A stretch of 64,000 nt of DNA, from contig MEHQ01001308.1 of NCBI GenBank assembly GCA_008828725.1, forward strand, positions 218,533 through 282,532, written 5' to 3'. Below the pieces are notes generated by a model. It made no database searches and was not told the DNA's origin. It saw only the letters and a list, made by a program, of their open reading frames with translations. Below, one piece after another: positions 30,601 through 40,675 of this stretch (position 1 is the stretch's first letter; the number at the start of each line of letters is the position of its first letter). This DNA comes from Saccharina japonica. Lineage: Eukaryota; Sar; Phaeophyceae; Laminariales; Laminariaceae. A program made the position numbers and the translations under genes.

Positions 30601-33600
30601 CCCTCCACAGAACCTTGCACGCTTCCCGAATCCCGAAGCCTGACAGGGCGCCTTTCCTGCACGAGGTGCGTTGGGTATTTGGCACTGCGGTACCCAGTAG
30701 CCTACAGAGTCGCGTAGCTGCGGAGGCGAGTGGGTAGTGCTATAATACTCAACAAAACGATGTGCTGTGAGTTCGATTCTTGCCCTTGCCGACTTCTACA
30801 TTTACTATTTTCGAGCGTGCGCGCTGGAGATGTTTTGAAAGGGTCATGACAGCCACGACGTAACCAAATAAGATGTCCAAAATGTATCCTGCAAAAAGAG
30901 ATATGAAAACATAACCGACTTACATTTCAAATCGAGACCGAGCCTTGTGGCCCTGCACGGCTGTGGCTACGCTAAACTCGTGCCGGGCATCCTCCAGTCG
31001 CTGGTTGCCTTCGTCAATCGCTGCGGCTAGCTTGTCCTTCAGGGTTGCGACCTGGTTCGCAGGGAGGAATGAATGCACGAAGAACGCGCACAATCGAGGG
31101 AGGTTTCCGAACACACGTCACTAGAATTGCGCAGTGAAAATAACGCGTGTTTCGGGCAGGTGTAACGCATGTAGCGAGATTGTTAAAGTGTTTCGCGGTG
31201 GTGTCGAATGCTTCTCCCCGATAGTCTTCTACGTTACCAGGAGCTGTCCGCTTGGCTACTAGGTCAGCGACGTCTGCATAGCCCCCAAAAGGTAGGCTGA
31301 CAAAGTAGTCAGTTGGTTGCTTTAAACGAAATCCCCCCCCCTCCCCCTCCCTGTTATTCCAGGTGTGGGTTACGATGAACAGCGGGTGAAAAAAAATCCC
31401 ACCACTCCTCTCACTCCGCTTTGTGGCGTCGTGATCCGCCAAGCAGAAGCTCTCCAAATTTGCCCCGAGCGAGCTTCTATACGGGGACTTGGCGACGCTT
31501 GCTACTCTTTTTACATGCGGCAGGCACGGCGAGTACGCTACTTCGGACGCGGCGACTACACGCGCGAGCCGTTCACAACGTGGAACTCCGAGCGTAAGCC
31601 AATGCTTCATCTCGTGGCGCCTGTTGACCGCCCCGGCGTCACCTCCGCATCGAGCTCAATTCTCTCCTCGTCCCACGCCGACAGGAAGGACAGCGCCTCG
31701 TGGGTCCTCTTCAAGTCTTCTCGCAGCTTGGCTTCCTCCTCGGCACCCTTCGCGTGCTTCACGCGGTGGTTCTCCCCCTGAAAAAAAAAAAGAAGAAGGG
31801 ACGGGACGTTTATAGGACACACTCGGTAGCGTCGTGGCGCTGCTCTACTCTAAACACCTTGACTGAAGACACGTCAGACCTACTGCGTACGTATTTGCTT
31901 GCTTGAGGCACGTGAAATTAATCATGTATACGAACCTGTTATTTCTGTCACGGGGGACCATAGTAAATAAGACCTAATCGTGTTGGTAAACATATGTAAA
32001 TATATAGGTTTTTGTGTGTACCGTAGGTTCTATTTACTACATTAGCCCACCCGGTAATAGATGATGCAGAACCTGTACTCCAGAACAAAGAAGGCAGGAG
32101 GGAACTATGCTGAGGAAACCCTTGTGATTTTGTTGTAGTCTCGTCGTTATCTAGTTTTGTATACAGCTGACGGTATTTGTATTGCGTTTTTTTTTTACAT
32201 GTTTTTACACTATACGTGGTTCGATTTTCGGTTACCGACCTCCGTTTCCGATCTGGACAGTTCCTGCTGGCACTGGCGGAGCTTATTTTCTAGCGCGGCT
32301 ATGTCCGTGTCTCGCTGCTTCTTCCCTCCCTCTACCGCGGCTTCCGCTCGACCAAGCTCAGCCCGTAGAACAGCCATCTCCTGGAACGCCTTATTTGTCT
32401 CTTGCTTGAGGTGCTGCAGTAAACGAAAAACGCATTGCCACTATTGATGGATCGGACAGACGGTTAGCGCAAGCTGTTAACGGCAGGGCAGTTCACGGGC
32501 CGAGTCAAACTCGCGGGTCGGGTCGGGTGAGGTCATCTAACTCGACCCGGCCCGACTCGACCCGATCCGTGAGACTTTAAATGCCTCCTGACCCGACCCG
32601 ACCCGACCCGGCCCGACCCGACCCGACCCGTGAGTTTTTGAACACTTCCTGATCCGACCCGTGGGTCGGGGGCGATCGTGCCGTGACTCGTAAGAAGCCC
32701 TGGTTAATAGGAACATCTAGTGGTGTGTCAAAGATAAAATGGGAAGTGCTGGAAAGAAAATACGGATCAATCTCAAAGTCGCTGAAAGAGGAGCAAGCCG
32801 GCAAACCCATCGGTTTTGACAAGCGGAGAGCACGCGGCAGCTACTACGAACCAATGCGCCAGTAGCCACGCACACGCTTTAGCGCATGTGGCGGAGGCCG
32901 TCCGGCGCTTTCATTCACACCTCGAATACTTGAGCGTCGGCCGCTCGCTCGAGCTCAGCTTGAACGAGCTCGGCCAAGCCACGCAGCTCTTTCTGCCTCC
33001 TGGTGGGCACCGGTTCCCCTTGGTCGCGGTTGCCGCGCTGGGCAACACACAGCACGGACGCGGGATGCGGGGGACAATGCGATTGCTGCCGAAAGTTCCA
33101 GAACTTCGTCGGAAGCACACTCTCGATGTTTGCTTCGCCACACCCACTGCTTTTCGGGAACATATTTGCGTACAATCGTCGCGTTCCATGATTTTTGCCT
33201 GTAAGGCTGTTTCTTAAGGAAGGTCGATTTGTTTCAGTTCGATTTGTTTTTTCGGCCATTTATTGATGTTTTTGACCCGGAACGCCGTCGAAAGGGTCGT
33301 GCGCTTCTCGGAATGCATTCTGCTACCATCCCACAGGTACCCCACCAAAAAATCCGCTTCTCCATCGAAGCAGTTTGAAATATCCAGCATTATCACAAAT
33401 CGAACAATAGACATCAAATACAATTTGAAGGTACTTTCCAGTCAGAAATTACGGAAAATTTGAATAATTTGTGCCTGTGGAATGTTATTTGTTGGATATT
33501 ATTCGAAATGCCACATACCTCAAGAACTTGAAAATGCTTCGATGGAGAAGCGGGTTTTTGCGTTGGATACCTCTGAGATGTTGGGCGCACTCATCCCGAG

Positions 33601-34515
33601 AAGCGCACGGCCGATTAGCCCGCATTCCCGGTCAAAAACGTCAATAAGGGGCTGAAAAAACAAATCGAACTGTAACAAATCGAACTTCCGTAAGAAACAG
33701 CCTAAGTAAGTAAACTGGTTAATCTCCAGCGTAAGCAACGGCGAGTCGGCTTGTCCGCCGCGGTATTCTTGCAAAATACACCAACAACACAGACAACGCA
33801 AGACAACAACAACAACGACAACAACATCATTTCGTGTGATGTACGTCACGTACTACTACTGTATACATCTGGTACGCAGACGGTCTTCCACAGTCTAAAT
33901 GCGCATAAGCAGAAGAGCCATATAAATACCGTCACATCGTCGCAAAGAACGAAGGAAGGACAATGCACCTTACCTTGTGAACTCAACTATAATACAGTAC
34001 TGCAGTACGTACTACAACTACAGTCTACAGTATATACCAGCGCTAATCTGCTGTACGGTGCACACCTTGGTCTTGGCCCGGGGGGGCATATTACTGTAGC
34101 CAGCGCCCGCTCCAGCTCGGGGGCCATTTGTGGTGGTAAGCAACGATGCTGCTGCCGTGCGCTCATCTTTATTTGGGCTGTGATGGTTGCTTTGTTCAAA
34201 ACGGCGAGTCAGGCTTTTGTCCATGCGGGCACCTCGATCTCCTACCCCGTCCTGATTTCCCGTCAGCAACGAATCCTCGGCTCGTGCAGATTTGCGAGGA
34301 CTGTCGCTGTTGCTCTTCCTGCTTGCGTACCGTTGTCTTTGCGTATCGTTGATGATGTGGTCCTCGAGTCCGGACAGTACTCCATCCCGCCTCGACAATA
34401 AACCGGCCTCGGCCACGACGTCAGGGTGGGTACCAACCGACGACCGCCTTGCGCGTAATCTTGTTTGCGCACTGGCAGCAGCAGGCCCTGCCGCTGAAGG
34501 CGCCGTGGGTGTCAT
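23585..34515 (-). CDS. Coiled-coil protein of unknown function, multi-exon
   Basis: Rebuilt on the minus strand: a tentative first exon 34515-34145, then 32999-32921, 32413-32240, 31777-31643, 31051-30924, 30196-30085, 29508-29408 and 24647-23585 (with a possible internal donor at 23741). Phases agree at every junction (2, 0, 0, 0, 2, 0, 2) and the total is 720 codons plus stop. The middle exons encode almost continuous heptad-type sequence rich in E, K, R, A and L, for example [20 protein letters not shown] and [13 protein letters not shown]. The last exon is disordered (poly-Ala, DDDDDD, Gly/Ser-rich) and ends in a helical [16 protein letters not shown] segment. I know no family for it. A structural, cytoskeletal or centrosomal role would be a guess. 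Three exons have an exact second copy at 25462-27105. Confidence 0.6.
24648..25461. other. Intron of the coiled-coil gene with G run and SINE-like head
   Basis: Contains a run of about 29 G (25029-25057) followed by TGTACTTCATTTTCATGCAT and the CCGTAGTCG head of the SINE-like repeat. This head marks the left border of the large duplicated block. Nothing else recognised. Confidence 0.5.
25462..27105 (-). pseudogene. Duplicate set of three coiled-coil exons
   Basis: Exons 27105-26978 (128 bases, phase 0 to 2), 26250-26139 (112, phase 2 to 0) and 25562-25462 (101, phase 0 to 2) are identical to 31051-30924, 30196-30085 and 29508-29408. If both sets were spliced in series, the second set would follow a phase-2 end with a phase-0 start and break the frame. 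Only one set can be used, which favours an assembly artefact or a recent non-functional duplication. Confidence 0.6.
25842..26110 (+). repeat. Minisatellite, about 59-71 bp units, four copies
   Basis: Units contain CTGTGCACCCTAGGCCGTAT, then GATTGGGAAATATCATCACG and a (CTACTG)n run. Repeated in the duplicate block at about 29788-30056. Confidence 0.85.
27681..27681. other. Single-N assembly gap
   Basis: A lone N directly abuts the right end of the first duplicate block. The sequence that follows (27682-28998) has no counterpart elsewhere in the window. Confidence 0.95.
27896..28048 (+). repeat. Degenerate tandem repeat, about 60-bp units
   Basis: Three imperfect units with CCTGAGCAATGGA, CGCCTCATCT and TTTTCCTCTCC. 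It lies in the putative intron before the TBCD exon. Confidence 0.6.
28063..28513 (+). CDS. TBCD: Isolated exon of tubulin-folding cofactor D (partial)
   Basis: An exon between acceptor CCTCGCGCAG and donor GACCTGG followed by gtaagt (phase 0 in, phase 1 out). After about 95 residues of Gly/Glu-rich insertion it encodes [20 protein letters not shown] and [19 protein letters not shown]. This is a highly conserved HEAT-repeat segment of TBCD, the chaperone that holds beta-tubulin and assembles or disassembles the alpha/beta dimer with cofactors C and E and Arl2. Neither the preceding nor the following TBCD segments are found on either side: 28514-28998 shows no continuation, and upstream is the gap. 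It is therefore a captured fragment, a pseudogene piece, or a misplaced contig. Confidence 0.8.
28999..31626. repeat. Large exact duplication, copy 2
   Basis: Second copy of about 25055-27680. Here the right border continues into the single-copy coiled-coil exon 31777-31643, so this copy is in the expected genomic context on its right. Its left border is the G run and SINE-like head, after which comes the TBCD-containing segment. Confidence 0.9.
31643..31777 (-). CDS. Coiled-coil gene exon (45 codons)
   Basis: Acceptor is a T-rich tract ending TTTCAG, donor GCGGAG followed by gtgacg; phase 0 at both ends. It encodes [20 protein letters not shown] and related heptads. The exon begins just outside the duplicated block (which ends at 31626), so it occurs once. 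Confidence 0.65.
31948..32058 (-). mobile_element. Small TIR element (MITE), copy 2
   Basis: Inverted relative to copy 3: starts CACGGGGGACCATAGTAAAT, ends TTTACTACATTAGCCCACCC then GGTAAT. It lies in the intron between coiled-coil exons 32240 and 31777. Confidence 0.7.
32240..32413 (-). CDS. Coiled-coil gene exon (58 codons)
   Basis: Acceptor TTTACTGCAG, donor ACGGAG followed by gtcggt; phase 0 at both ends. It encodes a clean heptad pattern ([20 protein letters not shown], then [17 protein letters not shown]). Confidence 0.7.
32511..32675. repeat. GGGTC/ACCCG pentanucleotide repeat with inverted halves
   Basis: A short GGGTCGGGTCGGG run is followed by interrupted (ACCCG)n, so the two halves can pair. 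Mainly 32516-32640. Confidence 0.8.
32921..32999 (-). CDS. Coiled-coil gene exon (26 codons)
   Basis: Acceptor CCCACCAG, donor TTCGAG followed by gtgtga. Starts in phase 2 and ends in phase 0. Encodes [20 protein letters not shown]. Confidence 0.55.
33204..33703. mobile_element. 500-bp foldback element with long inverted arms
   Basis: The left arm starts AGGCTGTTTCTTAAGGAAGG, runs through TTCGATTTGTTTTTTCGGCC, and ends at CGCTTCTCCATCGAAGCA near 33370. The right arm (about 33535-33703) is its imperfect reverse complement, ending AGAAACAGCCT. The arms are about 170 bp and the AT-rich centre about 160 bp. No ORF. No clear target duplication. Confidence 0.7.
34145..34515 (-). CDS. Tentative first exon of the coiled-coil gene
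   Basis: The minus-strand ATG at 34515 opens a frame starting [17 protein letters not shown], followed by a hydrophilic Ser/Arg-rich region ([20 protein letters not shown]). A donor at GCATC followed by gttgct gives phase 2, as the 32999 exon requires, but the site is weak and intermediate exons may be missing. The 500-bp foldback element 33204-33703 lies in the intron that would follow. Confidence 0.4.
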
Positions 34516-35007
34516 ACCGCTCGAATTATCGCTCGCCTTCCTTTATTCCTGGTTATCACGTGGTTTGCGTGTTGCTCACGGGTTCTCAGTTCGACGTGAC
34601 ATGTTGTTCATCGTCCCCACCTAATCCCCATGCCTGGAAATCACTTGTTGTACGCACTGCCGTACGGTATGTATCCCCTGAGACAAAATGGTTGCAGTGC
34701 GTTCTCTTCTGATGCAGTACACGGCACAGCTGCGCTGCGCACGTGCACGGGATTCACTTGTACAGCTCGATGCCGAATGGACACCGCTGGTTGTCCTGCT
34801 TGCTGCAGCAAGCGTGGTTTTACATGCTTTCATGCGCAGCGTGCCGTCGAAAGGCGAACATGCGAAAAAAAAGAACATGACGTTACTGAAAGACGCCTTC
34901 GCGGCGAGTTGGAAACCCCGCTTGAACCCCAACGTAGAACGTAGCATGATGACACGCGGCAAACGACCCAACGTCGAACGTCGCAGCTGAGCCTTTCGCC
35001 TGAAACC
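34516..35007. promoter_or_regulatory. Divergent spacer between two genes
   Basis: 492 bp separate the minus-strand ATG (34515) from the plus-strand ATG (35008). If both starts are right, this is a compact bidirectional promoter region. I see no TATA-like box at a fixed distance. Confidence 0.3.
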
Positions 35008-35894
35008 ATGCGAAGAACCGTGGTGCGGTCCGTGGCAGCATTGCTGGCTGTTTCGACCAACCGATGGCCTAAGGCTTACGCGCGTTCAACTGTGTCGTCA
35101 CATCCTTTCCGCGTATCATCACCATCATACGAGCACTCCTCCATGGCGTGGCTCCCATTGCAGAGGTCAGGCCCACCACCACAGCAGCAGCAGCAGCAAG
35201 GGGTGCTAGCCTCGAAGGTCGCGAATAATGCGTTATATCGTAGCTCTGGTGTGGTATCAGCGGCGGCCCTCCGTGGAGGAGGGGGGGCAGGGGCAGTAAC
35301 TGGTAGTCTGCAGGTATCGCGAGGAGGGCAACAGCAGCGGGCAACCGCAGCTTCAACGGGCAGCGTCCGACGTTCGGTCAAGGTGAGCTTGGGTCTGTAC
35401 GACACGACAAGCAGCAGCAGCATCGGTAGACTCGTTCGCTGTGTCTACTGAGGTCACCCGAGGGTGTGGCGTCCATTACTGTTATTGGTGGCTTCGACGT
35501 GCCGGCGTGCTTGCCGAGCTGCTGTAGCATGTTTTCATCTTTCCAACTGCACTGGATACCTGGTATATATGTGGACCTTGCTTGAGTGCTCTCAGTACGC
35601 AGTCTGCAAATAATCAAATAATGACTCACCAGTGTGTTACCGGTACCTGCACGTAAGGCGATCCAGCGTCAACCAACACAACCAACAGGGAGCCGCGTGA
35701 TTTTTCGTGGTGGCTCTGCCCATCAACGAACGACACGACGACACGGCAGCGGCAACGGCACCGAGACGACCAGCCCGCTCTTTGCACCTTGCTCCTCACG
35801 GCCACGGCCTTTGGTATTTGATAGCGTTCTCGTCGAGAAGCTTTATTCGCCTGCTGCTGCGGCTACTCGTTTTGCTGAATCAAGGCTGAATTGA
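35008..35894 (+). CDS. Small two-exon gene with mitochondrial-type N-terminus, function unknown
   Basis: Exon 1 (35008-35382, 125 codons) starts MRRTVVRSVAALLAVSTNRW. The N-terminus is rich in Arg, Ala, Ser and Val without acidic residues, as in mitochondrial presequences. It then has PPPQQQQQQ and Gly/Ala-rich sequence and ends at GTCAAG followed by gtgagc in phase 0. Exon 2 (35667-35894) begins in phase 0 after GCGATCCAG, encodes a basic Thr/Arg-rich stretch and FDSVLVEKLYSPAAAATRFA, and ends with TGA. The protein would be 200 residues. I recognise no domain. The second exon is less certain than the first. Confidence 0.45.
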
Positions 35895-35931
35895 TGTCGG
35901 GAGACGATGCGGAATGATACTATTACGGGGT

Positions 35932-36039
35932 GGGCTAATGTAGTAAATAGGGCCTACGGTGCAGACAAAAACCTATATACTTACCTATTTTTGCTATTAA
36001 TAGCAAATTGTGGTCCTATTTACTATGGTCCCCCGTAAT
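35932..36039 (+). mobile_element. Small TIR element (MITE), copy 3, best preserved
   Basis: 108 bp. The left end ATTACGGGGTGGGCTAATGT, then AGTAAATAGG, is an imperfect inverse of the right end CCTATTTACTATGGTCCCCC, then GTAAT. It lies 37 bp after the stop of the two-exon gene. Confidence 0.75.
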
Positions 36040-36419
36040 GCACGAAGTACGTATATACGTATACGTATATACGTACGCACGAGCGCCCAACAAAAAAATG
36101 CAAAAAATGTACCTCTGGTACCTGGTACATACCACAGGTACCAGGTACAACCCTGAGTGCTTGTTGAAGCCTGCTACAAGTATCATATCATACGAGTATA
36201 TATTCCTTGGCATTTTCGACAAGCTCTGAAATATCTCTCCACCATTCGTGACTCCTCCAGGGACCAAAGGAGCGATGACACGAACGGGTGTTTTTTGGGC
36301 ACGTGAAAGGCCTCTCTTCTCCTACTACTGTAGGCATATATGCTACTTTTAGTGTAGGGGGCGGTCAGTTAAGGGGGTCAAACCCGCGGTCTCTTTAAAT
36401 GGATAATACACACCTCGGG

Positions 36420-37610
36420 CAGGTCATCGATTCCTATATGTATAGGTACCAAATGGACATTTTCCCGGAATACTTTCACTTTTCATCTCCAGCCGCGGGT
36501 CTTTTCTCGCGCTGTCGGCTGCGGGGCACGCAGGGGGCCAGCGTGTACACCGCGGCGCAAGTGCGGGTCCCGGCCGAGGCCCGTGGGGTGTGCTCTGGGC
36601 CTTCAAAGTCGCCAATTCTGGCAAATAACTCAGGGGAGACGTTCCTACTTGACACCGCCTCGCACCTATCATGCAAAACCTGCCGTACGACTGGTTTTTG
36701 GTTCGTTTTTGACCCGCCGCAAGAACGGAACAAACACACCACGCACCACGCACGAGACAAGAATAAGGACCACACCGACTTGGCATTGGACCAGGCACAC
36801 ATCAAGCGTCGTGCAGCAGTAGTTGATACCACGTTGCATGCGTCTGCTCTCTTTGTAGGCTGTGTACAGCAGTAGCAGTTGTACGAGACGCTTGGAAAAT
36901 TACGTGCATCCGCATTTGATGTAAATCTGCACATTTGGTTCCAACATTTTTGAATATACGTGAAGGACATACATACACAGATCTACGATGAGTACGTATG
37001 CTTACATATCAGATCTACGTAAAACGATAGGCCGATCTACATGCGTACGAATACTTTGGTACGGCAGTAGTACTACGTACGAGTACTGCTAAACTGTATG
37101 GGTGCATGTCTCTAGACTTCAAACTACCAGGTACAAAGTAGCCAAGGCGCCACTTATTGAACAGCACAGCAGTACAGCAGAAGAAGCTGTACACACGCAC
37201 TAGCCGCTGTTCAGATTGTTGCCTTTGTGACGGCTGTGGTGTCCAGTATCCGTGCGCAGGACCCGTACCACACAGCTAGCAGGGGGGATCCAGCAGGTGT
37301 AGTTGTGACAGCTACGAACTATAGTATACCGTGTTCTGTCTTTCTTTGTATGGGCGTGTCGGTGTGTGTATGTTTGGTGTATCCGATTCCAGCAAAAACT
37401 CCCCCTCTGATCGCGCAGTATAGCAGCGGTTGAAAACGGCAAAACAGCTAATACCCGTCACGAGTATGGATAACACTTCATACTCGCGAGATTTTGGGCT
37501 CCGGGCACCCGGGTACCCAGCTGTTCGACGGGTACCCTTAGACAAGTACTCGGCTGCTAAACGCGCACCAGGGTACCCGCCCTAAAGGTAGTAAATACTC
37601 CATCTAGGAC
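36420..37610 (+). repeat. About 1.2-kb dispersed element, copy 1
   Basis: Shares with 55680-56810, in the same orientation and order: GTACCAAATGGACATTTTCC, TCTCGCGCT-TCGGCTGCGG, GTGCTCTGGGCCTTC, GCAGTAGCAGTTGTACGAGA, AACGATAGGCCGATC, CCAGCAAAA-CTCCCCCTCTG and CAGCTGTTCGACGGG. Divergence is considerable. Open frames in it are not conserved in the other copy. Confidence 0.65.
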
Positions 37611-38659
37611 CGGAGCGGGTTTCGTTGGGCAACAGCTCTATTGTATGATATCTTGTGTATACTCAGCTGTTGTACAGCGCAGTACAGCCGTGATAACCCC
37701 TTGCGTACTATTGCGTGCACTCTACTCTCCAGCACAACAGCTAGATCTAACTACTGCTGCTCCTGTGTGTGCTCTGTGTACTCACTCGTTGTGTATCGTG
37801 TATTGTATGTGCTCTGTGCTATGCTGCCGGTACTGTTCTGTGTGCAGGCACTTCTTCTGTTGTATGTGTGTACTCTGGGTGTGCTCTGTGTGTATAGTCT
37901 TCGTACTGGACTATGTTTGTTGCACTCTATGTACTCTGTGTGATATGTGCTGCTGTAGCAGTATCCTACGAGGGCCTGCTCAGTCAGGGTCATCCATAAC
38001 GAACAGAAAACGACACTCACGAGTTGTGACACTTAATCCAAGAATCTTTGCGAGTGGTTTGTTGTTGTCGGTTGTCTCACGTTCATCGCGAAAGGGCCTT
38101 GCAAAATCCCTCGCGAAGCTGGCTGTGCGGATGATCGAGATCATTTGATTCGTGCATGCATATCGATTTTTTTCGTGAAAAATATAATAATAGGGCACAA
38201 ATACTACATACTCTGCAGCATTGATCGCTGGATGTACGTACGTATCATAAAACGTACCAGCTCGTACGTATGACACTGTACTGCTGTACCATGGTAGTAG
38301 ATACAGCGGTTGATATGTACGTAATATACGTTCGTACTTTTCATACGTGCAGACAGCAATAAATATTTTGTTAGGAGATGAAATAGTATTCCCCCCCCCC
38401 CTGCGCCGTCTCGGAAGGGAGGCGGGGGCAATTGGCAAAAGACTAAGGCAAGCAACAAATGAGGACGCCCCCCCCCCCCCCCTGGGAGGGGTTCATTGTG
38501 TCCCCGGGAATACGGGGATGCGCTGATCGTGTGCCCGGGTATACGTACGGCAGCAGTGTAGTCGTAGTACGTACGTATAGTATAAATACGTACTGATGCA
38601 TACGTGAGTACATTATTCGTACGTATAATACGTATATAAAGCAGGCACATTGTACGTAC
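37611..38659. other. No feature recognised
   Basis: TG-rich sequence (TGTGTACTCTG, CTGTGTGTAT), then GTACGTAC-rich sequence with two C runs (about 38390-38402 and 38468-38482). No supported exon. Confidence 0.5.
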
Positions 38660-39250
38660 GTGCGTATTTATACGTGCACAGACGGCATGATTACAGCATG
38701 ATGCAGGCTCGCGAGAATGTCACGTGAGCATGTCACCTGTGCATCGCTCTGAACGTGATGTGTCGTCGAAGAGCTATGATGGTGTCTCGCGGCACCGTCT
38801 AGCCTGGTATGATACCTATTAGTAGTATCATCTTATTGCGCCGCATTCGCAAAATCGTCTATTTCTTGCCACCCGGGAGTGATCGAGATTTGTTGTTAAA
38901 CCAAAACCACAGCAAACACAACCACCACCACCACCACCACCAGCGACAAGTTTCTGCTGTATATACGTACGTACGTACGTGCACAGACACCATGATTACA
39001 GCATGGTGCAGGCTCGCGAGAATATCACGTGAGCATGCCACCTGGGCATTGCTCTGAACGCGATGTGTCGTCGAAGAGCTTTGGTGTCTCGCGGCACCGT
39101 CTATTTCTTGCCATTATTGCGCCGCATTCGCACACTCGTCTATTTCTTGCCATCGGAGCTGATCGGAGAGTGATCGAGATCTGCTGTCAAACCCAAACCA
39201 CCAAACACAACCACCACCATCACCACCACCAACGACAAGTTTCTGCTGCT
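38660..39250 (+). repeat. About 300-bp tandem duplication
   Basis: Units at about 38660-38960 and 38961-39250 (offset about 305 at CAGGCTCGCGAGAAT) share ATCGCTCTGAACGTGATGTG, TGTCGTCGAAGAGCT, CTCGCGGCACCGTCT and a (CCA)n-CCAACGACAAGTTTCTGCTG tail. Confidence 0.7.
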
Positions 39251-39954
39251 GCTGGTGTTCAGCTGGTGGTGTGGTAGTGGTGGCGGTGCTCGACTTGAGG
39301 ATGGTTGTTGGTGATCTCTGGTACCTGTTCGTACCTGGTACCTGGTACCTGGTATTGGGTGGAATACGTATGCTTGTTTTACCCAGGACCACCACTGGTG
39401 CCTGGTAAGTAGGTCGTGCAACATGACCCAAGCTTCGCGAACTCCGACGGCTTTGAACACGAGCAGAGGCAGGAGGAGGGGATGTTATCTATTGATAGGG
39501 GCCTTAGACCCCGTCCCTTTCTAAAGCAGTGGTGCTTTCGTCGCGCACGGTGACAGAAGCCGACGTACGTATCATACGATACGAGTACGACCAGAGCGAG
39601 GATGAACGATACAATCTCAGCAAATATTAAAAGTATCAACCGCACTGCTGCAATACTCGTACGTAGAGCAACCGCGAATCGCTGTGGCCACGACGACAAG
39701 CACGGCGCACGTACGAGTTGTGCTACAGTATGCCAACCTGCGACGTAAGAAGACGGTGCCGGGCATGCCGGCGTAGGGAGAAGCGTGCGTTTTGAACGTG
39801 TGTGAGAGAAAAAAAACCTCTCTTTTTTTTTTGCATTTATTTGCTCCACTCTAAGTTGCTATGATAAATTGGGAATCGAAGATCACTTGATTAAATTATT
39901 AGTTTTTGGGCATCAGACGAACTATACGTATATAATGATAGATAGGCGGTCAGA

Positions 39955-40270
39955 AAACTCTTGGTTTCAGTATTAGGGACCTTGAATGACTTTATATTAC
40001 TATCTTATTGTCGATCAAAACTACAAATCATTATCACGGCCTGCCTCGTAACGTGCACTTTTGTGTGCGTGTGCGACGCGCCCGAACTTGCGGCAACGCC
40101 GGCGGAGTCTTGGGAGGGCTCGCCTTTCCCCTCCGATAGGTTCGAACCTTGGCTGCTCTGGCTGGTACTGCTGCTGGACTGCTGTCGGTGCATGCTCATT
40201 ATGCTGCCGGTCCTGCACTGCGTACCTCTAAGCTGGTGTAACGCGTAAGGCATTGTGAGACAGCATCAGT
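39955..40270 (+). repeat. Repeat segment, inverted copy at 54425-54740
   Basis: Contains CTTGGTTTCAGTATTAGGGA, CGATCAAAACTACAAATCAT and GCATGCTCATTATGCTGCCG. The reverse complement is at 54425-54740. Both copies are flanked on one side by GTACCCGGGTACCC-rich sequence (about 40790-40950 and 54160-54310), which is also inverted. Confidence 0.75.
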
Positions 40271-40675
40271 AGTGGACAAACACTGTTAGTGGATCTTCCT
40301 AAGGTAGCTAATTAGGCACTCTGATTGGCCAAGCAAGCACTGACCACTGGCATAGGGTTCGGGTTAGGGTTAGGGTTCGATCTGAGGGTCAACATACTAC
40401 ACGCAGCTACACGTACTACCAAGACAAAACCCCCATTTTAAAGATCCACTATCTGCGTACCTCTAAGCTGGTGTAACGCGTAAGGCATTGTGAGACAGCA
40501 TCAGTAGTGGACAAACACTGTTAGTGGATCTTCCTAAGGTAGCTAATTAGGCACTCTGATTGGCCAAGCAAGCACTGACCACTGGCATAGGGTTCGGGTT
40601 AGGGTTAGGGTTCGATCTGAGGGTCAAGATACTACTACCAAGACAAAACCCCCATTTTAAAGATCCACTATCACC
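40218..40675 (+). repeat. 235-bp tandem duplication with TTAGGG units
   Basis: Two units (40218-40452 and 40453-40675) are nearly identical apart from about 12 bases missing near the end of the second. Each contains GGGTTCGGGTTAGGGTTAGG and GACAAAACCCCCATTTTAAA. Confidence 0.85.

Noticed and set aside
36399..36875. 158-codon plus-strand frame as a gene
   Set aside because: It lies inside a dispersed repeat, and the diverged copy at 55680 does not keep the frame.
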